DNA from: Culturomica massiliensis
GTDB taxonomy: Bacteria > Bacteroidota > Bacteroidia > Bacteroidales > Marinifilaceae
Direction of reading: 5' to 3'
DNA: 64,000 nt
NCBI RefSeq assembly: GCF_900091655.1
Contig: NZ_LT594621.1
Coordinates: 2,356,001 to 2,420,000 of the forward strand
The stretch's first letter is position 1; every line of letters begins with the position of its first letter. The position numbers were made by a program, and so were the translations under genes. This document shows, piece after piece, positions 1-8,829 of the stretch. The notes under the pieces were generated by a model. The model was not told where the DNA came from and did no database searches. It worked only from the letters and a program-made list of their open reading frames with translations.

Positions 1-887
1 CCGGCCGTTTCCACTGCTTTACCGGATTTAGTAATCACATTGGCACGCAATGCACGGTCCATTCCGGCAATACCGATAGCAGAAAGCAAACCGCCGATTG
101 TCGTCGGAATCAGACAAACAAATAAAGACAGAAAAGAAGCGATCGTAATTACCGTTCCAGTATAATCGGCAAAAGGTTTCAGCGTCACACACACAATCAC
201 AAACACCAGCGTAAAAGCTGCCAGCAAAATGGTCAAAGCGATTTCATTCGGAGTTTTCTGCCGGGACGCCCCTTCTACAAGAGCAATCATCTTATCCAGA
301 AAACTCTCTCCCGGTTGAGTCGTAACCAATACTTCAATACGGTCGGACAAAACTTTCGTTCCCCCGGTCACTGAACTTTTATCTCCGCCGGCTTCCCGAA
401 TGACAGGTGCCGATTCTCCCGTTATTGCACTCTCATCTATAGAAGCCAGCCCTTCTATAATTTCGCCGTCGGCAGGTACGATATCCCCCGCTTCGCAGAT
501 GAAAATATCCCCCTTCTTCAATTCAGAGCTGGTAACCGTTACAATTCTACCGTTTACCTGCAATTTTGCCGGAGTCTCTTCACGGGTTTTACGCAAACTA
601 TCGGCCTGGGCTTTACCGCGGGCCTCTGCAATCGCCTCTGCAAAATCAGCGAACAACAAGGTAACAAACAGGATTATAAAAACCCAGGTATTATAGGCAA
701 ACGAACCTTGCGAATCGTTAACAGCAGAATACAGCATCACAAAAAACATGACGACCGTGCAAACCTCCACCGTAAACATAATCGGATTCTTAATCATCAA
801 TCGCGGATTCAATTTCACGAATGATTGTTTCAAACTTTCCCTCACCTGATCTTTTTGAAACAGGGAGGATGTATTATTATTTCTCAT
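1..887 (-). CDS. kdpB: Potassium-transporting ATPase ATP-binding subunit KdpB (partial)
   Basis: This is the N-terminal ~295 residues of the P-type ATPase subunit that powers high-affinity K+ uptake by the Kdp complex. I read the frame directly from the ATG at 885-887; the protein starts MRNNNTSSLFQ. It shows the first membrane segments, the actuator-domain motif TGES (within DESAITGES), and the segment LIPTTIGGLLSAIGIAGMD typical of KdpB. It runs off the left edge just before the DKTGT phosphorylation motif would appear. It lies 71 nt downstream of kdpA on the same strand, so it is the next gene of the operon; kdpC is expected beyond the edge. Confidence 0.95.
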   Translation of the reverse strand, partial: MRNNNTSSLFQKDQVRESLKQSFVKLNPRLMIKNPIMFTVEVCTVVMFFVMLYSAVNDSQGSFAYNTWVFIILFVTLLFADFAEAIAEARGKAQADSLRKTREETPAKLQVNGRIVTVTSSELKKGDIFICEAGDIVPADGEIIEGLASIDESAITGESAPVIREAGGDKSSVTGGTKVLSDRIEVLVTTQPGESFLDKMIALVEGASRQKTPNEIALTILLAAFTLVFVIVCVTLKPFADYTGTVITIASFLSLFVCLIPTTIGGLLSAIGIAGMDRALRANVITKSGKAVETA

Positions 888-958
888 ATTTTAAATTTAT
901 TATTCCAACAAATCAAACCCCTTAAACCATATCCGGAAACACTTGAAATCCCCCGGTA

Positions 959-2665
959 TCACAAACTGAGATGCTCGGCTATTGTGCTCAACGCCTGTAC
1001 CGGGAAGAACGACAATGCAGCTACAATAAATATGACCGCAAAAGTCATCACACTGAAAGTCACCGTATCCGTCTTGAGTGTACCGGCACTTTCAGGTATA
1101 AACTTTTTCTGGGCCAACAACCCGGCGATGGCAACTTGCCCGACGATAGGCAGAAAACGTCCCAATATCAGTACCAAACCACAGGAAAAATTCCAGAACC
1201 AGGTGTTGTCACCCAAGCCTTCAAAACCGGATCCATTATTGGCAGCCGAGGAAGTATATTCATACAGCATCTCCCCCAATCCACGATATCCGGGATTATT
1301 CAACCATCCGCCTTCACCCGTCACAAATCCGGGAGCATGGACAAAAAGCCAGGCGGCCAATCCGGTTCCGACCAATATGATAAAAGGATGGAGCAAAGCA
1401 ACGATAGAGGCTATCTTCATCTCCCGCGCTTCTACTTTTTTCCCCAGAAATTCAGGCGTACGTCCCACCATCAATCCGCTGATAAATACGGCTATGATTA
1501 TAAACGTAAAATAATTCATCCATCCGACACCGACACCTCCGAACCAGGTGTTAATCTGCATATTCAGCATTTGAATCATACCGGAAAGCGGCATCATAGA
1601 ATCATGCATCCCGTTAACCGAACCATTAGACGTAACCGTAGTCGTTACACTCCACAAAGCCGTCGCCCCTGCTCCCAAACGCACCTCTTTCCCCTCCATC
1701 GCTCCGTTTCCCTGTGCGATACCCATCTCATCTATCCGCGGATTTCCGCCCATTTCCTGGCTAACATTAATACCGACACCGATTAAATAGGCCACCAACA
1801 TCACCCCATAAATACAATATCCCAACTTTCTACGGCGTAAATAAAATCCGAATGCAAGAACCATGGCCATCGGAATAATCAATATCGCTATACATTCCAC
1901 CATATTCGTCAGGTAAGTCGGATTTTCCAAAGGATGAGAAGAATTGACCCCGAAATAGCCACCGCCGTTGGTCCCCAACTGCTTGATCGGCACAATCGCC
2001 GCCGTCGGTCCCTGTGAAACCAGTTGAGTCGTTCCTTCCAGCGTAGTAACTTCCATCTTACCGTCAAATCCCATCGGCGTTCCCTGAAGTATCAAAATAA
2101 AACCGACGATTAACGAAAGCGGCAACAGAATACGGGTGCAACTCAGTACCAAATAATTCCAGAAATTCCCGATTGTTTGGGTGGTCTTTGCCGCCAGAGC
2201 TTTCATAATTCCGGCCATCGCAGCCATACCGCAGGCAGCGGTAATGAATTGAAACAACATAATTACAAACAACTGGGTAAAATAAGTCAATCCGCTTTCA
2301 CCGCTATAATGCTGCAGGTTACAGTTCACCATAAAGCTGATACAGGTATTGAATGCCTGATGAGCCGTCTGTCCGGGATTACCATCCGGATTCAGCGGCA
2401 AGACACCTTGCAGGACTAACAACAGCATTCCCCAAAGAAACCAACATAAATTCACCGTCAGTAAAGCTTTCAGAAACTGTTTCCAGTTCATCTCTTTTTC
2501 CGGATGAATACCACTCAATTTAAAAATCCAGCACTCGATGGGTTTCATGAAATCCATCCACGTCTTTTCACCTTTAAAAACTTTAGCAATATATTTTCCC
2601 AACGGATAACTGATCGCTACCATCAGAACAATTTGCACGATTACCCCTAAAATTTCCGCATTCAT
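959..2665 (-). CDS. kdpA: Potassium-transporting ATPase K+-binding subunit KdpA
   Basis: The 568-aa integral membrane protein forms the K+-selective channel-like subunit of Kdp in the inner membrane. The sequence has about ten hydrophobic segments and the family's selectivity-filter-like stretches, for example GTNGGGYFGVNSSHPLENP and SSAANNGSGFEGL. Length is normal for KdpA (about 560 aa). The ATG at 2665 follows kdpF by 11 nt, so the genes are probably cotranscribed from the sigma-54-type promoter at 2922-2937. No frameshift or missing segment is visible. Confidence 0.97.
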   Translation of the reverse strand: MNAEILGVIVQIVLMVAISYPLGKYIAKVFKGEKTWMDFMKPIECWIFKLSGIHPEKEMNWKQFLKALLTVNLCWFLWGMLLLVLQGVLPLNPDGNPGQTAHQAFNTCISFMVNCNLQHYSGESGLTYFTQLFVIMLFQFITAACGMAAMAGIMKALAAKTTQTIGNFWNYLVLSCTRILLPLSLIVGFILILQGTPMGFDGKMEVTTLEGTTQLVSQGPTAAIVPIKQLGTNGGGYFGVNSSHPLENPTYLTNMVECIAILIIPMAMVLAFGFYLRRRKLGYCIYGVMLVAYLIGVGINVSQEMGGNPRIDEMGIAQGNGAMEGKEVRLGAGATALWSVTTTVTSNGSVNGMHDSMMPLSGMIQMLNMQINTWFGGVGVGWMNYFTFIIIAVFISGLMVGRTPEFLGKKVEAREMKIASIVALLHPFIILVGTGLAAWLFVHAPGFVTGEGGWLNNPGYRGLGEMLYEYTSSAANNGSGFEGLGDNTWFWNFSCGLVLILGRFLPIVGQVAIAGLLAQKKFIPESAGTLKTDTVTFSVMTFAVIFIVAALSFFPVQALSTIAEHLSL

Positions 2666-2676
2666 ACTACATCATT

Positions 2677-2757
2677 TTAAAATTCTTCGGGCTTTATCAG
2701 CACATACAACAGATACCCGAACATCACAATACTGAGAATAAATAAAACCGTATACAT
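2677..2757 (-). CDS. kdpF: Potassium-transporting ATPase small subunit KdpF
   Basis: This is a 26-aa peptide, a single membrane helix ending KPEEF, with the central SIVMFGYLLYVLIKPE pattern of KdpF. KdpF stabilises the KdpABC complex in the membrane. The start is supported by an almost perfect Shine-Dalgarno, AGGAGGAATTG, just upstream of the ATG at 2755-2757. That is unusually strong for this phylum. It sits directly before kdpA, the expected position. Confidence 0.88.
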   Translation of the reverse strand: MYTVLFILSIVMFGYLLYVLIKPEEF

Positions 2758-2777
2758 CCTACAATTCCTCCTTTTTA

Positions 2778-2882
2778 TTAAATCTTTTCAAACCAATCTA
2801 TGCATTTGAAGAAAAACCAAAAGCAAGCAATCCCGCTCAGTACACACACTAAAAATCCAATCGAAATGAAGTCCATAATCAT
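2778..2882 (-). CDS. Small single-span membrane protein at the head of the kdp operon
   Basis: A 34-aa ORF begins MIMDFISIGFLVCVLSG and ends FKCIDWFEKI. It is almost entirely one hydrophobic helix with aromatic and charged residues at its C-terminal end. It is the first ORF after the sigma-54-type promoter and stops 20 nt before the kdpF start. The start may be 2882 or the second ATG at 2876. I do not recognise a named family. Position and topology suggest an accessory or leader peptide of the Kdp complex; that is inference. Confidence 0.6.
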   Translation of the reverse strand: MIMDFISIGFLVCVLSGIACFWFFFKCIDWFEKI

Positions 2883-2921
2883 TTTATTAAATAAATATTA
2901 TCATTAACCGATTGACGAATA

Positions 2922-2937
2922 TGCCAAGCTCGTGCCA
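2922..2937 (-). promoter_or_regulatory. Sigma-54 (RpoN) promoter of the kdp operon
   Basis: The minus strand reads TGGCACGAGCTTGGCA. This matches the -24/-12 consensus TGGCACGrnnnTTGCw at all fixed positions except one T, with the required 10 nt between GG and GC. Transcription would begin near 2911, about 30 nt before the first ORF at 2882. An inverted repeat TCAAAA-CA-TTTTGA (2953-2966) lies just upstream. The adjacent response regulator has the sigma-54 activator domain, which supports this reading. Confidence 0.85.
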
Positions 2938-2999
2938 CAACGACGACAGCATTCAAAACATTTTGATAGATAAAGAGATACAGAGAGAAGGGTAAAAAT

Positions 3000-3033
3000 A
3001 AAAACAAAAAGACCTTTCCAAAATGAAAAGGTC
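3000..3033 (-). terminator. Intrinsic terminator after the response regulator gene
   Basis: On the minus strand, GACCTTTT and AAAGGTC form a hairpin (plus-strand arms 3011-3017 and 3027-3033) followed by TTTTTGTTTTT. It lies about 130 nt past the stop of the regulator and separates it from the kdp promoter. Confidence 0.7.
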
Positions 3034-3057
3034 CCTTACCAAAATGATACAGTTTTT

Positions 3058-3145
3058 AATTTATAAACCACGATTCGTGATTGTAGATTGACGATTGCAG
3101 ATTCGAAAAATCCGATAACGAATCAGGCTGTCAAACAATTTACAC
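3058..3145. repeat. AT-rich interspersed hairpin repeat, copy near kdp
   Basis: The copy contains 7-mer-like units (GATTGTA, GATTGAC, GATTGCA) and the single-copy core GATAACGAATCAGGCTGTCAAA. The core is shared with the copies near 42.8, 46.7 and 48 kb. It lies between the regulator stop and its terminator. Confidence 0.6.
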
Positions 3146-3165
3146 ACTGAAATACAGCGACAGCA

Positions 3166-4506
3166 TCATGAAAGTCCGTATTCTTCAATTTTACGATATA
3201 AGGTCGTCAAACCGATTTTCAATAAACGGGACGCCTCTGTTTTATTACCGCGTGTATATTGAAGCACCCGGGCAATATGACGTTTCTCGACCGCTGCCAA
3301 TTCAAATTCCGGATAATTCAGACTACCGGCATCGGCTACATGGATATTTTGCAACTCAAAAGGTAAGTCCTCCACTGTGAGCTGACCGTCACAAACGATC
3401 ATACTACGTTCGATCACATTACGCAATTCCCGGATATTCCCTTTCCATTCGTTAGTTTGCAAAACATTCAAATAACCGGGAGTGATACTCCCGATCTCTT
3501 TATTCAGTTTTCGGGAGAAAAGACGCACAAAAGAACGGGCCAATAATTCGATATCTTCCCGACGCTCACGCAACGGAGGCAAATGAATTTGAAAAACGGA
3601 CAAACGATAATACAGATCCTCTCTGAAATGTCCCTCTACAACCTCTTTTTTCAAATCGCGGTTGGTAGCAGAAATAATCCGCAGATCTACCTTAGTCGGT
3701 TTCGTATCCCCGATTTTAATATACTCTCCTGTTTCAAGCACCCGCAACAGTTTGGCTTGCAAATCGTAAGCCATTTCTCCGATTTCATCGAGAAAAATTG
3801 TTCCGTTATCTGCCACTTCAAAAAGTCCTTTTTTATCTTTTACAGCCCCGGTAAAGGCTCCCGCTTTATGCCCGAATAATTCACTTTCCAGTAAATCTTT
3901 GCTAAATGCAGAGCAATTGACGGCCATAAACGCACGTTCACGGCGACGACTGTTATAATGAATCGCCTGTGCAAATACTTCTTTCCCCGTCCCGGTTTCG
4001 CCTGTCAGTAATACAGTGACATCCGTTGCAGCAACTTTCTGTGCCAGTTTCACCGCTTCCTGCAAACAAGCCGATTTTCCCAGAATCATATCGAACGTCC
4101 CTATAACAGACACATCCTTACTTACATTTTCTCCTATATTTTTTTTGGCCTGTTCCATAGCCCGGCTGATCAGCGGGATGATCTTATTATTATCGTCACC
4201 TTTCGTAATATAATCAAAAGCCCCGTTTTTAATAGCCTGTACCCCATCCGGAATATTTCCGTGAGCCGTTAGTAAAATCACCTCAATTTCCGGATAAAGT
4301 CGTTTTATTGTGCTCACCAACTCCACCCCGTTCCCATCCGGCAAAAATACATCACACAGGGCCACCTGCGGCCGGTGCAGCTTCAACTGTTTCAACGTCG
4401 ACTGACAATCGGCAGCCTGCCACACCTCATACCCCTCCAGCTCCATAATACGCGAAAGCAGCTTGCGTATTTGCGGCTCATCATCTATAATCAATATGCT
4501 GTCCAT
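3166..4506 (-). CDS. Sigma-54-dependent response regulator (NtrC/AtoC type), probable kdp activator
   Basis: A 446-aa transcription activator. It has an N-terminal receiver domain (acidic pair DD at residues 8-9, phospho-acceptor D52 in CDVFLPDG), a central AAA+ domain with Walker A GETGTGKE and the sigma-54-contacting GAFTGA loop, and a C-terminal Fis-type helix-turn-helix (NKTEASRLLKIGLTTLYRKI). I chose ATG 4506 (MDSILIIDDE) because the 7-residue upstream extension of the frame is not receiver-like. It is encoded just upstream of the kdp operon in the same direction. Together with the sigma-54 promoter there, this makes it the likely kdp regulator in place of a KdpE-type protein. Its sensor kinase is not in the window and could lie beyond kdpC. 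Confidence 0.92.
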   Translation of the reverse strand: MDSILIIDDEPQIRKLLSRIMELEGYEVWQAADCQSTLKQLKLHRPQVALCDVFLPDGNGVELVSTIKRLYPEIEVILLTAHGNIPDGVQAIKNGAFDYITKGDDNNKIIPLISRAMEQAKKNIGENVSKDVSVIGTFDMILGKSACLQEAVKLAQKVAATDVTVLLTGETGTGKEVFAQAIHYNSRRRERAFMAVNCSAFSKDLLESELFGHKAGAFTGAVKDKKGLFEVADNGTIFLDEIGEMAYDLQAKLLRVLETGEYIKIGDTKPTKVDLRIISATNRDLKKEVVEGHFREDLYYRLSVFQIHLPPLRERREDIELLARSFVRLFSRKLNKEIGSITPGYLNVLQTNEWKGNIRELRNVIERSMIVCDGQLTVEDLPFELQNIHVADAGSLNYPEFELAAVEKRHIARVLQYTRGNKTEASRLLKIGLTTLYRKIEEYGLS

Positions 4507-4524
4507 AAAGCAAAATTTAGTATG

Positions 4525-4532
4525 CAAAATTA
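4525..4532 (-). promoter_or_regulatory. -7 box for the response regulator gene
   Basis: The minus strand reads TAATTTTG, matching the Bacteroidota housekeeping -7 consensus TAnnTTTG, 18 nt upstream of the ATG at 4506. No clear -33 TTG partner was identified. Confidence 0.45.
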
Positions 4533-4924
4533 TAGATTCCCCAAGACCCCTGAAATCTTAATCCTATAAAATTAATACAAGTATGAACCGACTACCGTCA
4601 ATACCATTCTAAAAACACGGCCGGCAACGGTCTCCGTTCAATAAAACCGTCAATATCAATGACAGGCGAAATATACGATTTCCGAATTTTATCCATAACT
4701 GATTCCGAGAGAGAAATCCGGACGGTAAATTTAATAAATTCCGCCATTCTTTATCACCTCATCCCCTGTAACGTCATCCGTTTGAAAAACTTACATTTAA
4801 AAATTTCATCTGTTCTGCCTGGAAATCAATTCTTTCCGCCGCAAATAAGATTTTCCTTTCTCTAAGGCTTACTTTTTAGTTTATTTTTTACCCTAACGAT
4901 AACTTTTTCCGAAAAAAGGATACC
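4533..4924. other. Intergenic region between divergent genes, no gene seen
   Basis: About 390 nt between the response regulator and the MATE gene. Short open frames here have no recognisable features. Apart from the two flanking -7 boxes I see no convincing RNA, repeat or protein signal. Confidence 0.5.
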
Positions 4925-4932
4925 TACTTTTG
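4925..4932 (+). promoter_or_regulatory. -7 box of the MATE/Crp operon
   Basis: TACTTTTG matches TAnnTTTG, 27 nt before the ATG at 4960. The open frame technically extends to a TTG inside this box, so that upstream start is rejected. Confidence 0.6.
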
Positions 4933-4959
4933 CAGCCTGAAATTAAGCATAAAGAGGAG

Positions 4960-6309
4960 ATGATGCAGGACAATATTGACTTCGGGACAATGAATATCCC
5001 CAGATTATTTCGTAAAATGTTCATTCCGACCCTGTTGGGGATGGTTCTTGCAGCAACAATCACCATTGCCGACGGTATCTTTGTAGGCCGGGGGATAGGA
5101 AGTGATGCCCTCGCTGCCGTAAACATCGTCGCTCCTTTTTTCATGCTATCCACCGGCATAGGCCTGATGTTCGGTGTCGGAGCTTCAATCGTCGCCTCCA
5201 TCCGCCTGTCACAGCACAAAATAAAAGTTGCCTGCATCAATATTACCCAGGCACTTTCCGTTTCTCTCTGCCTCACACTACTGTTATCCGCTGTCGTTAT
5301 GGCATTCAGAACCGATGTCGCCTATCTGTTGGGAAGTTCGGAGGCCCTGTTGCCTTTGGTATTGGAATACATGAACTGGATCGTCCCCTTTCTGGCATTC
5401 AACATGCTGTTAAGTATAGGATTATTTGTTATCCGACTGGACGGCTCACCGACGTTCGCCATGCTATGCAGCGCTATTCCGGCCTTAATTAACCTTGTAC
5501 TAGACTATGTTTTCGTATATCCGCTGGATTACGGCCTGGCAGGAGCTGCTTTGGCATCCGTAATCTCAGTTGTTATCGGTAGCATCATGATTCTGGTTTA
5601 TTTACTGAAATATGCAAATGTATTACACCTCTACCGGCCGAAATTCACCCGTAAAAGCATACGCCTGACTGTAAGAAATATCGGCTATATGGTAAAATTA
5701 GGCTTTTCCGCATTCCTTAGTGAAGCTGCCATTGCCTGTATGTTATTGGTAGGGAATTACGTTTTCATTCACTATTTAGGCGAAAACGGTGTTGCTGCAT
5801 ACAGTGTCGCCTGCTACTGCTTTCCCATTGTTTTTATGATAAACAATGCTATAGCCCAGTCCACACAGCCCATCATCAGTTACAATTACGGAATAAAGCA
5901 ATGGAAACGGGTAAAACAGGCATTCCGCCTCTCCGTAACCTATGCCGTGATATGCGGTTCGATTGCCACATTACTTACGATTGCCTTATGCACTGCTGTC
6001 GTAGCCTTATTTTTAGGAGATACCGGGCCGGCATATACAATTGCCGTACACGGGATTCCATGGTTCTCTCTCGGATTTATTTTCTTTGCACTTAATATCG
6101 TCTGCATCGGATATTATCAAAGCATCGAATCATTCCGGCCGGCAACGATTTTTACCGTATTGCGGGGCATTGTTATTTTATCCCTGAACTTTACTTGTCT
6201 TCCGCTTATTTTAGGGATTAAAGGCATCTGGTTAGCTGTCCCATTCACAGAATTATTTACCTTTGTAATCATTGTCCTCTATTATTTAAAACAAGGTAAA
6301 AAACAATGA
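4960..6309 (+). CDS. MATE family multidrug efflux transporter
   Basis: A ~449-aa inner-membrane antiporter of the MATE superfamily, with about 12 hydrophobic segments in two similar halves. The motif IADGIFVGRGIGSDALAAVN is typical of the DinF/MepA-like branch. The start at ATG 4960 (or the adjacent 4963) is preceded by AGAGGAG, a good ribosome binding site. It overlaps the downstream Crp-type regulator by 4 nt (ATGA), so the two are translationally coupled and the regulator may respond to an exported compound. The substrate cannot be told from sequence. Confidence 0.93.
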   Translation: MMQDNIDFGTMNIPRLFRKMFIPTLLGMVLAATITIADGIFVGRGIGSDALAAVNIVAPFFMLSTGIGLMFGVGASIVASIRLSQHKIKVACINITQALSVSLCLTLLLSAVVMAFRTDVAYLLGSSEALLPLVLEYMNWIVPFLAFNMLLSIGLFVIRLDGSPTFAMLCSAIPALINLVLDYVFVYPLDYGLAGAALASVISVVIGSIMILVYLLKYANVLHLYRPKFTRKSIRLTVRNIGYMVKLGFSAFLSEAAIACMLLVGNYVFIHYLGENGVAAYSVACYCFPIVFMINNAIAQSTQPIISYNYGIKQWKRVKQAFRLSVTYAVICGSIATLLTIALCTAVVALFLGDTGPAYTIAVHGIPWFSLGFIFFALNIVCIGYYQSIESFRPATIFTVLRGIVILSLNFTCLPLILGIKGIWLAVPFTELFTFVIIVLYYLKQGKKQ

Positions 6310-6893
6310 AAGACAATACCTTCGAGAAAATAGCCGAACATTTTGCCGTCTCCGGGCAGGAAATCCGGCTGTTACTGAAAGACGCGGAAAAAATATCCTT
6401 TACCCCGAAAGATATTGTCGTCCATGAACGGGAAATAAACAGTAACCTGTATTTTATCACCCAAGGCGTATGGCGGGCATATACATTTAAAGACGGAGTC
6501 GAAGTGACGTTATGGTTTGTCTCCGAAGGAGAAATGGCTCTCTCTGTATGGGGATATACTTCGAATCTTCCTTCACACCTGACCCTGGAAGTCGTAACGG
6601 ACAGCGAAGCCTATTGCCTGTCCAGATCCAAACTGGAACAACTGTTTCAGTCTTCTATTTCCCTGGCCAATTTAGGCCGGAAAATACTCGAAAATTTCAT
6701 GCTTGAAATCGAGGTGGCCTGGCTGGACTCATACAATCGTACGGCCTTAGAACGCTATGTCACCCTCCTGGAAAAACAACCCGAAATCATCCGGGCTGTT
6801 CCTTTGAAATACATCGCGTCCTATCTGGGAATCACCGCTCAATCGCTCAGTCGTATCAGAAATCGTTTGGCGGGATTATCGAGGCATATTTAA
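6306..6893 (+). CDS. Crp/Fnr family transcriptional regulator
   Basis: A 195-aa protein. It has an N-terminal cyclic-nucleotide-binding-like beta-roll (NSNLYFITQGVWRAYTFKDG, then WFVSEGEMALSV) and a C-terminal winged-helix segment with recognition helix IASYLGITAQSLSRIRNRL. This is the common short Bacteroidota Crp-like type. It lacks the N-terminal cysteine cluster of FNR, so an oxygen-sensing Fe-S cluster is unlikely. The start overlaps the MATE stop by 4 nt. Its 3' end overlaps that of the convergent Fe-S gene by 4 nt. Confidence 0.9.
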   Translation: MKDNTFEKIAEHFAVSGQEIRLLLKDAEKISFTPKDIVVHEREINSNLYFITQGVWRAYTFKDGVEVTLWFVSEGEMALSVWGYTSNLPSHLTLEVVTDSEAYCLSRSKLEQLFQSSISLANLGRKILENFMLEIEVAWLDSYNRTALERYVTLLEKQPEIIRAVPLKYIASYLGITAQSLSRIRNRLAGLSRHI

Positions 6894-7771
6894 GAAAGCC
6901 AGGTTTCTTCTACAATCTCCCCTTGTACACCAACAACCACTTTTTTAAGGGGTACTTTACGGCTTGCCTGTTCTGCTGCCATCCGGGCAATGCGTACCAG
7001 TCCTCCACAACAGGGAACCTCCATAATAACAACAGTCAATGTATTGATCCCGGCCGAATCGATCATACCGACGAGTTTGGCCACGTAAGATTCTTTATTA
7101 CAGTCTAATTTGGGACAAGCAATTGCAAGCGTACGGTTCCGAAGGAAACGACGATGAAAATCCCCGTAGGCATAAGCCGTACAATCGGCTGCCAATACAA
7201 CATCCGCACCTTGGAAATGACCGGCTTGGGGATTCAGCAGATGTAATTGCACCGGCCATTGACTAAGCTGTGACGGTAATTGAACTTCCCCATGAGTCGT
7301 CCCGGAAATTTTAGCCGGAGCGACAAAAGAACGGGACATACTACCGGGACATCCGCAAGGCAAAGGTTTTCCCATGCCGGATGAGGTTTCTCTATCCTCC
7401 GGGCCAGAAAGTAAAAAATTCATCATTATCCCGGACTCTTTCAAATAGTCAAGGGCCTGACGGACATAAGCCGTCTCTCCGTGTTTTTGTAAGTGTTCCA
7501 AATGGGCTTTAACGGTTTCTTCTCCCTGGGGCACAATCCGGGCCATTACAGCCCGCTCGTCATAAGGCATCGCTTCCCGTTCTTCTATCGTTATTGCTCC
7601 GGCAGGACATTCTCCGATACAAGCCCCCAAGCCGTCACAATAAAGTTCACTCACAATCCGGGCTTTTCCATCTATCAATTGTAAAGCTCCTTCATGACAT
7701 CCGGCAACACAAGCACCACATCCATTACACAACGACTCGTCTATGCTGATAATTTTTCTCTTTCCTTTCAT
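6890..7771 (-). CDS. Ferredoxin-type 4Fe-4S protein of ~293 aa
   Basis: The N-terminus carries two ferredoxin-type clusters: CNGCGACVAGC followed by a distant C, and CDGLGACIGECPAG. After a linker (DRETSSGMGKPLPCGCPGSM) the C-terminal ~130 residues include CTAYAYGDFHRRFL and the cysteine pair in MEVPCCGGL. This arrangement resembles 4Fe-4S-binding proteins found beside Crp-type regulators and redox genes in anaerobes. The electron partner is unknown. I chose ATG 7771; the frame extends upstream only to a TTG inside the -7 box. The 3' end overlaps that of the convergent regulator. Confidence 0.85.
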   Translation of the reverse strand: MKGKRKIISIDESLCNGCGACVAGCHEGALQLIDGKARIVSELYCDGLGACIGECPAGAITIEEREAMPYDERAVMARIVPQGEETVKAHLEHLQKHGETAYVRQALDYLKESGIMMNFLLSGPEDRETSSGMGKPLPCGCPGSMSRSFVAPAKISGTTHGEVQLPSQLSQWPVQLHLLNPQAGHFQGADVVLAADCTAYAYGDFHRRFLRNRTLAIACPKLDCNKESYVAKLVGMIDSAGINTLTVVIMEVPCCGGLVRIARMAAEQASRKVPLKKVVVGVQGEIVEETWLS

Positions 7772-7792
7772 CAATTTACTATCTTTTTTGTA

Positions 7793-7800
7793 CAAAGATA
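7793..7800 (-). promoter_or_regulatory. -7 box of the Fe-S protein gene
   Basis: The minus strand reads TATCTTTG, a perfect TAnnTTTG match, 21 nt upstream of the ATG at 7771. This implies a very short leader. Confidence 0.6.
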
Positions 7801-7854
7801 ATAGCTCCGGCCTTCAATGAACGTCACATTTGTTACACCGTCCTTTAATAATTC

Positions 7855-8829
7855 CTAACAAACCGACATCTCTCCACCCAAATCGGCTAAGGAAACAACG
7901 ATCTTTCCTCTGACTTTTCTGTTTTCTAAAGCTGCATGGGCTTCAGGCAACTGCCTGAAAGGAAAAACTTTACCAATCCTTACTTTTATGTCTTCCGTCC
8001 CAAGTAAAGAAGCTATCTTTTGCATTTCTCTTCCATTGGGATGTACAAGTATGTGATAATAATTCCGGATATACCGGTCCTGCATCACCTTTTCCGCTTC
8101 GTCTTTTTTATCCGAAGGCAACAATACAATCACCCCTTCCGGTTTGAGCACTTTTAATGAACGCACAAAATTTTCCCCTCCGATCGTATCCAGGATCAGG
8201 TCGAATCCGGAAGTAATCTCTTCAAACCGTTGATTTTTATAATCAATCACCTCATCTGCTCCGAGTTGTTTCACGCAACCGATATCTTCACCGGAAGCTG
8301 TTCCTATTACACAGGCCCCGAAAAATTTAGCGATCTGTACGGCAAAACTTCCGACTCCTCCGGCAGCCCCATGAACAAGCACCTTATCGCCTTGCTTCAC
8401 ATGCCCCCTGTCTACCAACGCCTGCCAGGCTGTCAAAGCCGCCAATGTAGCCCCGGCTGCATCCGTAAAAGAAATTCCGGACGGTTTCCGGGCCAGCTGG
8501 CCGGCGGGAGCCACAACATATTCAGCATAGGCACCTCCCCGCCCCGGAAAATTTACTGTTCCGAAAACAGCGTCTCCGGCTGAAAAATTCTCGACCCCCG
8601 GCCCTACCCGATCCACAATTCCGGAAATACTCCATCCCAATACCATCGGAGCATCCCCTTCATACCCGGAAGCCACCCCGCCCCCTCTGCGGGTTTTCAC
8701 ATCAATCGGATCAAGACCGATCGCTATAACCCGGACCGATACCTCTCCCGCCTTTACTTGCGGCTTCGAAATATCCTCCAATACAAAGTTCTCTATCCCT
8801 CCGAATTTCTTCAATACCATTGCCTTCAT
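7855..8829 (-). CDS. NADPH:quinone oxidoreductase-like (zinc-independent MDR family)
   Basis: A 324-aa medium-chain dehydrogenase/reductase. The N-terminal GroES-like domain (residues 1-~125) begins MKAMVLKKFGGIENF. The Rossmann domain has the NADP-binding motif VHGAAGGVGSFAVQIAKFFGA. The cysteines and histidine that bind zinc in alcohol dehydrogenases are absent, as in quinone reductases and enoyl reductases of this group. Likely role: NADPH-dependent reduction of quinones or reactive enones. It is monocistronic between an Fe-S protein and hydG, without an obvious functional link to either. Confidence 0.88.
   Translation of the reverse strand: MKAMVLKKFGGIENFVLEDISKPQVKAGEVSVRVIAIGLDPIDVKTRRGGGVASGYEGDAPMVLGWSISGIVDRVGPGVENFSAGDAVFGTVNFPGRGGAYAEYVVAPAGQLARKPSGISFTDAAGATLAALTAWQALVDRGHVKQGDKVLVHGAAGGVGSFAVQIAKFFGACVIGTASGEDIGCVKQLGADEVIDYKNQRFEEITSGFDLILDTIGGENFVRSLKVLKPEGVIVLLPSDKKDEAEKVMQDRYIRNYYHILVHPNGREMQKIASLLGTEDIKVRIGKVFPFRQLPEAHAALENRKVRGKIVVSLADLGGEMSVC

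Noticed and set aside
959..1786. Long plus-strand frames (to 271 aa) over kdpA
   Set aside because: They are antisense to a well-conserved gene, with low-complexity, unrecognisable translations.
4930..4959. Upstream extension of the first MATE gene to TTG 4930
   Set aside because: The TTG lies inside the -7 box TACTTTTG; ATG 4960 has a good ribosome binding site.
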